A DNA stretch of 64,000 nt from Clostridium_F caseinilyticum (GTDB lineage Bacteria; Bacillota; Clostridia; Clostridiales; Clostridiaceae). The translations under genes and the position numbers were made by a program. Positions 8,098-20,376 of this stretch are shown piece after piece. The stretch lies in assembly GCF_046127645.1 (NCBI RefSeq), contig NZ_CP175919.1, one strand, 5' to 3'. The number at the start of each line of letters is the position of its first letter. Position 1 is the stretch's first letter. Under the pieces are notes generated by a model. That model saw only the letters and a program-made list of their open reading frames with translations, made no database searches and was not told the DNA's origin.

Positions 8098-9216
8098 ATG
8101 TATAGAAAAAAATTAAACTTCAAAATTGTATGTGTTTTTATTTTTGTATTATTTATTAATATATTTTTTGTTTCTTGTAAGAGTGCAAATACAAACAAGG
8201 GTATTATAGTAGAAAAATGGGATAATTTTTATGAGGGGAATAACATACATTTTTATTATAGTGATGGCAAAAGCCCAAATCCTCAACAATTAAAAACAAA
8301 ATATTCTTTAGATAAACTTGCATCAACAGGAAAAGATGATATAGATAAGTCTTTAAAGGTAAGTAATTGGTTAAATAATCAATTGAAGTTTTCTAAAAAT
8401 AGTATAAAAACAGAAGAAGATTCTTTAACTATATTGGAAAAATATAAAAAAGAAGAAGGAACAGTTTCAGATAGGGAATTCAATCAAATATTTACAGAAG
8501 CCATTTCTTCTGTTGGAATATATGCAAGAATGGGTGAATTTAGAGTTAATGATGCTCAGCATAGCAAGAAAGATGATTTTTTTAAGGTATCAGAAATTTG
8601 GAGTGATAAATATAAAAAGTGGATAATGATAGATGTAGTTAATTCATGTTATATGAGCAAATCTGGAGTACCTTTAAGTGCTATAGAAATTTTAAATAAT
8701 GGAATAAATAACATAGAAATAAATGGAGTTAAAGATAAAAATAAATATATTAAAAAAATGGAGAGGTATTTTTATAGTTATACTATAGCTATTGATAATA
8801 ATATCCATGATGGAGTTAAGAGTAATTCTTATATTACTTATGTAGCAAAAGGACAGTTACCAGAATTGAAAACTCTTAAGGGATATATTAAACCAACTAT
8901 TTTTGTAAATGATTATTCTTTATTTACTATTTCACCTAAACTTCAATATAAAGATTCACAAAGTGATAAAACATCTACTTTAATGATTTCTAAAAAGAAT
9001 ACTGAAGGGAAAGAAGAAGAAAACCCAAGCTTTTATGTAGCTACCTTTAAAGATAGTGTTATGGTTAAGGAATTTTATATAAGTGTTAATGGAGCAGATT
9101 TTGGTAAGGTAAACAATATTTTTGAATTAAAATTGAAAGAAGGTCAAAACTCTGTAAGGTTATCAGAAAATGGTAAGGATGCAATAAGAGAAGTAATAGT
9201 GAATTATAAGAAGTAA
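8098..9216 (+). CDS. Lipoprotein with degenerate transglutaminase-like domain
   Basis: A 372-residue exported lipoprotein: basic N-terminus, hydrophobic segment and lipobox 'FFVSC' ending at about Cys 24. Residues about 75-190 resemble the bacterial transglutaminase-like fold: '..EFNQIFTEAISSVGIYARMG' matches the helix after the catalytic Cys, and 'HSKKDDFFKVSEIWSDKY' then 'KWIMIDVVN' match the His and Asp strands. At the nucleophile position the sequence reads 'GTVSD', with no Cys, so cross-linking or protease activity is unlikely. A substrate-binding or structural role at the membrane surface is an inference. I chose ATG 8098 because GAGGGGGA lies 6 nt upstream; the upstream in-frame ATG (8077) has no binding site. 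Confidence 0.7.
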   Translation: MYRKKLNFKIVCVFIFVLFINIFFVSCKSANTNKGIIVEKWDNFYEGNNIHFYYSDGKSPNPQQLKTKYSLDKLASTGKDDIDKSLKVSNWLNNQLKFSKNSIKTEEDSLTILEKYKKEEGTVSDREFNQIFTEAISSVGIYARMGEFRVNDAQHSKKDDFFKVSEIWSDKYKKWIMIDVVNSCYMSKSGVPLSAIEILNNGINNIEINGVKDKNKYIKKMERYFYSYTIAIDNNIHDGVKSNSYITYVAKGQLPELKTLKGYIKPTIFVNDYSLFTISPKLQYKDSQSDKTSTLMISKKNTEGKEEENPSFYVATFKDSVMVKEFYISVNGADFGKVNNIFELKLKEGQNSVRLSENGKDAIREVIVNYKK

Positions 9217-9323
9217 TAAAAATTATTATTTTCTTATATGTTTATTAATATATTTGTATAAGCGATAAAAAATAGTATAATATAGAAGATGTTAAATAAA
9301 AAAGAGAGTGAGGAGTTAAATCA

Positions 9324-10178
9324 ATGCTATTAATATTAAAAGCAATAATAATAGGAATAGTAGAAGGTATAACGGAATTTTTACCAGTATCATCTACAGG
9401 GCATATGATAATAGCTGGATCTATTATAGGATTTGATGGAACAGTATATAGAAAAGCTTATACAGATATGTTTAGTGTTGTTATACAATTAGGAGCTATA
9501 TTAGCAGTAGTAGTTTTATATTGGGATAAAATAATGAGTACCCTTAAAAACTTTCTTCCTAGTGATAGAGTGCCAGTAAAAAAATGTGGGTTAAAATTTT
9601 GGATAAATATAGGGATTGCATCAATACCAGCAGCTGCTATAGGTATTCCATTTAATGATAAAATAGAAGAAAAATTATTTTATCCATGGCCTGTAACCAT
9701 AGCTTTAATTGTAGGAGCTATATGGATGATATATGCAGAAAATAGATATAGAAAAAATTCTAAAAGTATTACAATAGATGATATAAATGCTAAACAAGCT
9801 ATTATTATAGGATTATTTCAATGCTTAGCATTATGGCCAGGTATGTCTAGATCTGCATCTACAATAATAGGAGCTTGGATAGCTGGGTTATCTACAGTAG
9901 CAGCGGCAGAATTTTCATTCTTTTTAGCTATACCGGCAATGATAGGGGCATCAGGTATATCATTAATAAAACATAACGTATTTAGTACATGCTCTTCTAT
10001 AGAGTTAATAGCTTTAGCAATTGGATTTATAGTATCCTTTGTAGTAGCTCTTGTAGTAATAGATAAGTTTATAGCATTCTTAAAGAAAAAACCGATGAAA
10101 GTTTTTGCTATATATAGAATAGCTTTAGGAATAATTTTAATTGTTCTTTTATATTCACATGTAATAAAGTGGAGTTAA
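9324..10178 (+). CDS. uppP: Undecaprenyl-diphosphatase UppP (BacA)
   Basis: A 284-residue polytopic membrane enzyme that dephosphorylates undecaprenyl pyrophosphate so the carrier lipid can be reused for peptidoglycan and other envelope polymers; its overproduction is known to give bacitracin resistance. The two signature motifs are present: 'GIVEGITEFLPVSSTGHM' (about 10-27) and 'LWPGMSRSASTIIGA' (about 171-185), which carry the catalytic Glu, Ser, His and Arg. The length and the about eight membrane segments fit the family. Single gene with its own terminator. Confidence 0.96.
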   Translation: MLLILKAIIIGIVEGITEFLPVSSTGHMIIAGSIIGFDGTVYRKAYTDMFSVVIQLGAILAVVVLYWDKIMSTLKNFLPSDRVPVKKCGLKFWINIGIASIPAAAIGIPFNDKIEEKLFYPWPVTIALIVGAIWMIYAENRYRKNSKSITIDDINAKQAIIIGLFQCLALWPGMSRSASTIIGAWIAGLSTVAAAEFSFFLAIPAMIGASGISLIKHNVFSTCSSIELIALAIGFIVSFVVALVVIDKFIAFLKKKPMKVFAIYRIALGIILIVLLYSHVIKWS

Positions 10179-10197
10179 AATATTTAAAAACATTATT

Positions 10198-10240
10198 AAG
10201 ACTATTAGTAAATTTAAATGGCTAATAGTCTTATATTTTA
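10198..10240 (+). terminator. Intrinsic terminator of uppP
   Basis: AAGACTATTAG (10198-10208) pairs perfectly with CTAATAGTCTT (10222-10232), followed by ATATTTT. Confidence 0.75.
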
Positions 10241-10425
10241 TGCTATTTCAAAGATAACTGTACCCAGTGTATCAATATATATAAAAGTAAAAAAAATGAA
10301 GAAAATTAAAGAATTATAAAAATAATTCTGTTATATTAAATATAATGGAGTAAATATAGATGAAAGCTGTGATAGAATATTAATTGTCGTCGCGAGATGA
10401 CAGGTTAACAAAAACAAAAAAAATG

Positions 10426-10454
10426 TTGACTAAGATAAAAAAATGTGCTACTAT
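10426..10454 (+). promoter_or_regulatory. rRNA operon promoter
   Basis: TTGACT (10426-10431), 17 nt spacer, TACTAT (10449-10454), followed by a leader of about 120 nt before 16S. A small perfect hairpin with a GCGA tetraloop (TGTCGTC/GATGACA, about 10384-10401) lies upstream. A second TATAAT at about 10341 could belong to a distal promoter but has no clear -35 box. Confidence 0.65.
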
Positions 10455-10576
10455 TAGTAAGCACTGAGAAATGGTCTTTGAAAATTAAACAGAGAATTAA
10501 CAAGAAACATTCTTGTAACAGCCAGTAAGATAAGGTAATAAACCTTGTCAATGAATTTGAGAAGAGATTAAACTTT

Positions 10577-12098
<1,522 letters not shown>

Positions 12099-12227
12099 TA
12101 GAAAGAAGAAAATTCTTTCTAAAGGCTGAATTCTCTGTTTAATTTTGAGAGACCAATATCTCTTATAGAGTTAAAATTAGTTAAGATGATTGTCTTAACT
12201 ATTAATTCTGGAATATATCTTTAATAT

Positions 12228-12303
12228 GGGGGTATAGCTCAGTTGGGAGAGCACCTGCCTTGCACGCAGGGGGTCAGGAGTTCGAGTCTCCTTATCTCCA
12301 CCA
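12228..12303 (+). tRNA. tRNA-Ala (TGC)
   Basis: A 76 nt cloverleaf: acceptor GGGGGTA pairs with TATCTCC (two G-U pairs), D-loop AGCTCAGTTGGGAGAGC, anticodon TGC in CTTGCAC, T-arm GGAGTTCGAGTCTCC, and an encoded CCA at 12301-12303. It lies in the 16S-23S spacer. Confidence 0.97.
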
Positions 12304-12308
12304 TTTAA

Positions 12309-12385
<77 letters not shown>

Positions 12386-12525
12386 TGTTCTTTGAAAATT
12401 GCACAGTGAATAATTAATAAGTAAAGCTAAAGGTATAAAATCCTTTGTAATTAAAATGAAACTCACTCAGCATTGCTGAGGAGTATAGGATTCTAATAAA
12501 TCTAAGATTTAAAGAATTCTTAATA

Positions 12526-15426
<2,901 letters not shown>

Positions 15427-15531
15427 AATAAAAATTCACTGTGCAATTTTGAAAGAATATCTTTCATATAAAACTCATTATACTAATGAGTACTAATTTA
15501 AAACGAAATCTTAGATTTCTGTAAATTAGCA

Positions 15532-15647
15532 TCTGGTGATTATGGCTTGAAGGTAACACCCGTTCCCATGCCGAACACGAAGGTTAAGCTTCAAAGCGCT
15601 GATGGTACTGCAGGGGAAGCCCTGTGGAAGAGTAAGTCGTTGCCAGA
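15532..15647 (+). rRNA. rrf: 5S ribosomal RNA
   Basis: A 116 nt sequence starting TCTGGTGATTATGGC and ending TGCCAGA, so the two ends pair to form helix I. It carries the conserved CCCGTTCCCATGCCGAACACG segment split around 15560-15580. It is placed about 105 nt after 23S, as usual. Confidence 0.95.
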
Positions 15648-15656
15648 TAAAAATAT

Positions 15657-15731
<75 letters not shown>

Positions 15732-16256
15732 TTTTTATTTTTTGACAAAATATTATAAAAAATATTAAGCGTATGAATACTAAAAACTTCCCTGCAGTAT
15801 TTCTATTATGTCGCAGTGGAGGAAAATATAAAAGCCTAATGGCTATAAAAACAGATAAATCAATGCTTGTAGAATTTTACAAGCGATTATATGAAGAATA
15901 TAAAGAGGATGTTGGAATAAAATATTTCAATATCCTTATTTGCATATATAATATTGCTTATATAGGTAATGTTTTTGCTGAAGTATAAAATATTATGTAT
16001 TAGTAGATGAGTAAATTGTATAATTAGAAAAAACGATCACTTTCTATAGAATATACTGTATTAAGTAAATACAGTAATACGATATTTGATATATTTATAT
16101 TGAAAAATAAGTTATGTAATTTTTTAAAAATTAAGTATAGTAAATTTAGTTTTAATATAGAGAAAATCCTAATATAACGTGGATTCTAATATAGAGTGAG
16201 TTTTAACGTAGCAAAAATAAAAAAAATACAATTAATAAACATATAAATAAGCTTTA
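15732..16256. other. Gene-poor gap after the rRNA operon
   Basis: About 525 bp with no convincing gene. A 71-codon frame from 15773 has no ribosome binding site and no recognisable product, so I do not call it. TTGACA at about 15743 resembles a -35 box, but its -10 partner is weak. A short inverted repeat TACTGTAT/ATACAGTA lies at 16054-16076. From 16155 to 16225 short degenerate repeats of TAATATAGAG/TAATATAACG occur. Confidence 0.4.
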
Positions 16257-16386
16257 GTAGTTCTTAATATGGTGTAATTAAAAATTTGCGCAATTCCTCA
16301 CAGGACGTGAGGAGCTGGTAGTGAAGACAGGATGTCGCCTCTACTGGGTATAGCAAATTTTTAATGTAGCCATATTTAGAACTATT
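16257..16386. repeat. Palindromic element with internal AGGAY-loop hairpins
   Basis: Arms 16257-16289 and 16353-16386 form about 33 imperfect pairs (GTAGTTCTTAATATGG with CCATATTTAGAACTAT, then TTAAAAATTTGC with GCAAATTTTTAA). The 63 nt middle holds a perfect 6 bp hairpin CCTCAC-AGGAC-GTGAGG (16296-16312). A second, looser one has GAC-AGGAT-GTC at its tip (about 16325-16334) and an outer GTAG/CTAC stem. The same loop type occurs in the 52748 element although the arms differ. It contains no ORF. It may be a structured RNA, a mobile palindrome, or both. Confidence 0.6.
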
Positions 16387-16467
16387 TAGCAAAATGAATA
16401 GTTTATAAATGTATTTTTTATTTTTGAGGAGTTAAAACTTACTCTATATGCCTAACTCAACTTTATA

Positions 16468-17331
16468 TTAATTCTTTTTAATATTGTCTCCATCACTTGT
16501 TAGTACTACTGTTCCATCTATGTCTGTTCTATAAACTTTTATATTTCTTTTATTAAGTTCTTTCATAGTTTCTTTATGTGGATGGCCATAATCATTATTT
16601 TTGCCACAACTTATTATAGCTGTTTTAGGATTAACTTTATCTAAAAACTCTTTAGAAGAGGATGTATGGCTGCCATGATGGCCAACTTTAAGTACATCAG
16701 CAGATAAATCAGCCTTTGAATTTATAATATCTTTTTCACTTGTTTTTTCTGCATCTCCTGTAAATAAGAATTTTGTATTTCCATGGGTCAATTTTACTAC
16801 TGCAGAATAGTCATTTATGTTTTCATAACTATCTTTAATTGGAGCTAAAAAATCTAAGGTACTATTATTGGATAAATCTAAAGATACCCCTTCTTTAGCC
16901 ACATTAATTTTTAAATTTTTATTCTTAAGTTGTAATATCATATCTTTGAAAATTTTAGTGTTCGCTGTTTTTTTAGGTGCATAAAAATTACTGATTTCAA
17001 ATTCCTCAATAACTTTTGGCATTCCACCTATATGATCTTCATGAGGATGAGTAGCTATTACATAATCTAATTTTTTTATATTTTGCTTTTTTAAATAGCT
17101 TATTAGGTTATTGGAATTTTTACGTGTTCCAGCATCTATTAGTATATTTTTGTCCTTTGTCTGAACTAAAATACTGTCTCCCTGGCCTACATCGATATAA
17201 TGAACTTTTAATTCATTAGATTGACTAGATGTATTAACAGATTTAGAGGACTCTGGAGAACAAGCTGTAAATACAAATGATAAACATATCAATAAAAAAG
17301 CTATTATTAAATTTTTTTTCTTAAGTCTCAT
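16468..17331 (-). CDS. MBL-fold lipoprotein, ComEC/Rec2-like hydrolase domain
   Basis: A 287-residue secreted lipoprotein (signal 'LIIAFLLICLSFVFTAC', lipid Cys at about 24) carrying a metallo-beta-lactamase fold like the C-terminal domain of the DNA-uptake protein ComEC. Metal motifs are complete: 'THPHEDHIGG' (HxHxDH), 'FTGDAEKTSE' and 'LKVGHHGSHTSS', with 'IDVGQGDSILVQ' at the start of the domain. There is no ComEC membrane channel, so the domain works alone outside the membrane; a nuclease or phosphodiesterase role is inferred from ComEC. I chose ATG 17331 because GGGAG lies 8 nt upstream; an ATG 13 codons earlier gives a poor signal peptide. Confidence 0.85.
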   Translation of the reverse strand: MRLKKKNLIIAFLLICLSFVFTACSPESSKSVNTSSQSNELKVHYIDVGQGDSILVQTKDKNILIDAGTRKNSNNLISYLKKQNIKKLDYVIATHPHEDHIGGMPKVIEEFEISNFYAPKKTANTKIFKDMILQLKNKNLKINVAKEGVSLDLSNNSTLDFLAPIKDSYENINDYSAVVKLTHGNTKFLFTGDAEKTSEKDIINSKADLSADVLKVGHHGSHTSSSKEFLDKVNPKTAIISCGKNNDYGHPHKETMKELNKRNIKVYRTDIDGTVVLTSDGDNIKKN

Positions 17332-17467
17332 AAATTCAACTCCCTGCCTTATGTTAAATGAAGTATACATTATTTAATTCTAACATAAATTAACCAAAAG
17401 TAGATAAGTTTTTTTATATATACTATAATAGTAGAGTGAAGTTACATAATAAAAGGAGAGAATTGTA

Positions 17468-18190
17468 ATGAAATCATTTATTTTTTATTTAGGCTTTGGA
17501 TTTTATATGCTACTGTCCCTTTTGCGAATAATAAAATTAAAATATTTAAAAAGAAAAGGTAATAGAGAAGAAATAGATAAATATATTAATAAAAGCGTTG
17601 TAGGATGGGCAAATTTTATAGTTAATGGCATAGGAATAAAAGTAAATAAAAAGGGTTTAGAGAATGTTCCTGATGGGCCTTGTTTATTTGTTGGAAATCA
17701 TCAAGGGCTATTAGATGTACCTGTTATAGTTTCATCTTTAGATAGATATGTAGGTTTTGTAGCTAAAAAGGAGATGTTAAAACTTAAAATATTAACTTAT
17801 TGGATGAAACAAATGAAATGCGTTTTTATGGACAGAGAGAACATTAGAGCAGCAATAAAAACAATAAATGAAGGTGTAGACAATTTAAAAAATGGATATA
17901 GCATGTTAATTTTCCCAGAAGGCACTAGAAGTAGAGGTGAAAATTTAGGAGAATTTAAAAAAGGAAGCATGAAATTGGGAATAAAGGCAGGAGTGCCTAT
18001 AGTGCCTATAGCTATTGATGGTACCTACAAGGTAAGAGAAGCTAATGGAGGAAAAATAAAGCCGGCAGATGTAGATTTAATAATATGTGCCCCAATATAT
18101 CCAAATGAACTTTCAAAAGAAGAACAAAATAATTTATCTGAGACTATTAAAGGAATTATACAAAAAGAATTAGAAAAAGTGAGAGCTTAA
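17468..18190 (+). CDS. plsC: 1-acyl-sn-glycerol-3-phosphate acyltransferase
   Basis: A 240-residue PlsC/LPLAT protein that adds the second acyl chain to lysophosphatidic acid, giving phosphatidic acid at the inner membrane. The acyltransferase motifs are intact: 'NHQGLLDVP' (HX4D, about 77-85), 'MDRENIRAA' (about 120), 'FPEGTRSRG' (about 149-157) and 'VPIVPIAIDG' (about 178-187). An N-terminal hydrophobic helix anchors it. AAAGGAGAG precedes the ATG. Monocistronic, with a strong terminator after it. Confidence 0.92.
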   Translation: MKSFIFYLGFGFYMLLSLLRIIKLKYLKRKGNREEIDKYINKSVVGWANFIVNGIGIKVNKKGLENVPDGPCLFVGNHQGLLDVPVIVSSLDRYVGFVAKKEMLKLKILTYWMKQMKCVFMDRENIRAAIKTINEGVDNLKNGYSMLIFPEGTRSRGENLGEFKKGSMKLGIKAGVPIVPIAIDGTYKVREANGGKIKPADVDLIICAPIYPNELSKEEQNNLSETIKGIIQKELEKVRA

Positions 18191-18233
18191 TGAATAATAT
18201 ATTAAATAGGTTTTATTTAATATGGTAAATATA

Positions 18234-18275
18234 AAAAATACGCTTAATAAACAATTTATTAAGCGTATTTTTGTA
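18234..18275. terminator. Intrinsic terminator of plsC
   Basis: AAATACGCTTAATAAA and TTTATTAAGCGTATTT form a perfect stem, followed by TTGTATTT. Because the stem is an exact palindrome, similar-looking short frames arise on both strands here; they are not genes. Confidence 0.85.
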
Positions 18276-18660
18276 TTTAGAATCCTTAGATTATATTTAG
18301 CAAATTTTGGGGTGTTTATTACCATAAATAAGGTTATATGCAAGTTGATAAAAAAAAATATCAATTTCATGATTTTTAAAGCAAAAACAAACAATTGCAA
18401 TATATTTATTTAAAATTGCAAAATTAGAGTAAAAATGTAGTTGATTAATATTTAGTAGGATGATAAAATACGAATTATAAAACATACATAACTTTAGGAT
18501 ACAAGTTAAACAGTACTGTAACTTAATAAATATTCAATATATTTTTTAATTATAATATGATGGAGAAAAGTTAAATACTATCTAAAGTGAAGGAAAAAAA
18601 TTAAAAAATGCATATTGAGGTTTTAAACAAAAAATATGGGGGAAAACCAATAAATAAATT
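18276..18660. other. AT-rich gap before Re-citrate synthase, no feature seen
   Basis: About 385 bp with no ORF carrying a ribosome binding site and no strong hairpin. It presumably holds the promoter of the citrate synthase gene; TATAATAT at about 18552 is a possible -10 region with no clear -35. Confidence 0.3.
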
Positions 18661-18674
18661 TAGGGGGAATTATG

Positions 18675-20033
18675 ATGGCTAAAATAACTCAATCTTCATA
18701 TAATCATGTGCTTCAAAATATATCAAGTCCTAATTTGTATAAGGATTTATTTCCATATGATGAAATACCAAAGGTAACATTTAATGATATACAGGTTCCT
18801 ATGGACTTATCAAAAGATATATGGATTACTGATACTACATTTAGGGATGGACAACAATCAATGCCACCATATACTACAGAACAAATAGTAAAAATATATG
18901 ACTATCTTCATAAATTAGATAATGAATCTGGGGTAATAAGACAAACTGAATTTTTCTTGTATTCTGAGAAAGATAGAAGAGCAGCAGAAATATGCTTAGA
19001 TAGGGGTTATAAGTTTCCAGAAGTTACTTCATGGATAAGAGCAAACAAAGAGGATTTTAAATTAGTTAAAGAAATGGGAATAAAGGAAACTGGTATGCTT
19101 ATGTCTTGTTCCGATTACCATATATTTAAGAAACTTAATACAACAAGAGAAAAGGCTATGAATATGTATTTAGAAATTGCAGAAGAAGCTTTAGCTAATG
19201 GAATTGTTCCAAGATGTCATTTAGAAGATATAACAAGAGCAGATTTTTATGGCTTTGTAGCTCCTTTTGTAAATAAATTAATGGATCTTTCTAATAAATA
19301 TAATATTCCTGTTAAAATAAGAGCTTGTGATACACTAGGATTAGGGGTTCCATATAGTGGAGCATCACTACCAAGAAGTGTTCAAGGAATTATTCATGGA
19401 CTTAGGTACTGCTGTAATGTTCCTTCAGAAAGAATTGAATGGCATGGACACAATGATTTTTATGGAGTAGTATCAAATGCTTCTACAGCATGGCTTTATG
19501 GCTGTTCATCTGTAAATACCTCTCTTTTAGGTATAGGAGAAAGAACTGGAAATTGTCCATTAGAGGCTATGATTGTAGAATATGCACAGTTAAAAGGGAA
19601 TACTGCCAACATGAATTTACATGTTATAAATGAAATAGCAGAATATTTCGAGAGAGAAATGAATTATAGTATACCACCAAGAACACCTTTTGTAGGAAGC
19701 GAGTTTAATGTTACAAGGGCTGGTATTCATGCAGATGGTATATTAAAAAATGAAGAAATATATAATATTTTTAATACAGAAAAGATTTTGGATAGACCAA
19801 TAGTAGTGGCTGTAAATCAATATTCAGGATTAGCTGGTATTGCAGCTTGGATAAACACTTATTTTAAATTAAAAGGTGATAATAAAATAGATAAAAAAGA
19901 TGAAAGAATTTTTGCTATAAAAGAATGGGTAGATAACCAATATGAAAATGGTAGAACAACAATAATAGGAAACAATGAATTAGAAATTATAGTAAAACAA
20001 CTTATACCAGATTTATTTATAAAAGCTAGTTAG
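18675..20033 (+). CDS. Re-citrate synthase (homocitrate synthase-like)
   Basis: A 452-residue DRE-TIM metallolyase of the homocitrate/isopropylmalate synthase superfamily. The DRE-type motif is 'DTTFRDGQQSMPPYT' (about 51-65), the metal-binding HxH is in 'EWHGHNDFYG' (about 255-264), and 'GIHADGI' follows. Its length and the divergent N-terminus match the Re-specific citrate synthase shown in Clostridium kluyveri, which condenses acetyl-CoA with oxaloacetate. The aconitase and isocitrate dehydrogenase genes directly downstream support citrate rather than homocitrate as product; no lysine or nif genes are near. AGGGGG at 18662-18667 fits the second ATG (18675, 7 nt) better than the first (18672). 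Confidence 0.82.
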   Translation: MAKITQSSYNHVLQNISSPNLYKDLFPYDEIPKVTFNDIQVPMDLSKDIWITDTTFRDGQQSMPPYTTEQIVKIYDYLHKLDNESGVIRQTEFFLYSEKDRRAAEICLDRGYKFPEVTSWIRANKEDFKLVKEMGIKETGMLMSCSDYHIFKKLNTTREKAMNMYLEIAEEALANGIVPRCHLEDITRADFYGFVAPFVNKLMDLSNKYNIPVKIRACDTLGLGVPYSGASLPRSVQGIIHGLRYCCNVPSERIEWHGHNDFYGVVSNASTAWLYGCSSVNTSLLGIGERTGNCPLEAMIVEYAQLKGNTANMNLHVINEIAEYFEREMNYSIPPRTPFVGSEFNVTRAGIHADGILKNEEIYNIFNTEKILDRPIVVAVNQYSGLAGIAAWINTYFKLKGDNKIDKKDERIFAIKEWVDNQYENGRTTIIGNNELEIIVKQLIPDLFIKAS

Positions 20034-20035
20034 AT

Positions 20036-20235
20036 ATAATAATCAAGCTAAAAAATAGTTAGTATAATGTTTATTGATTATAAGAGATGTAATATCTAAA
20101 CTAAAAAAGTTAGTTAAATACTAAGTGTTATATTCACTGATATATAATGAACTAAATTTCAAAATCAGTTATTTAAGAAAATATCACTTGTTATTTTACT
20201 GATACGTGATGTATTAAATTTGAAATATGTATTAT
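20036..20235. repeat. Degenerate ~60 bp tandem repeats
   Basis: Three to four diverged units (starting near 20040, 20094, 20150 and 20213) each run roughly CTAAA...AGTTA.TTAA...A.TGTTAT.TT.ACTGAT..ATAATG. They fill the gap between the citrate synthase and aconitase genes. The stop-rich sequence has no coding frame. Confidence 0.45.
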
Positions 20236-20376
20236 AGGATGTAAAATAAAAGATAAAGAAAACTTTAATGATTAAAAGCAAATAATATATTAAAAAGCAA
20301 AATAAAAACGAATTAAATAATAGAGATCAAAAACAAAAGATAAATATTAAAATATAATTGATTGGGGGAAATGAAG

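Noticed and set aside
15773..15988. 71-codon frame after tRNA-Asn
   Set aside because: No ribosome binding site, no recognisable domain, and it sits in an AT-rich gap after the rRNA operon; chance open frame is the simpler reading.
18222..18485. Overlapping short frames on both strands after plsC
   Set aside because: They read through the palindromic plsC terminator, lack ribosome binding sites and mirror each other across the stem.
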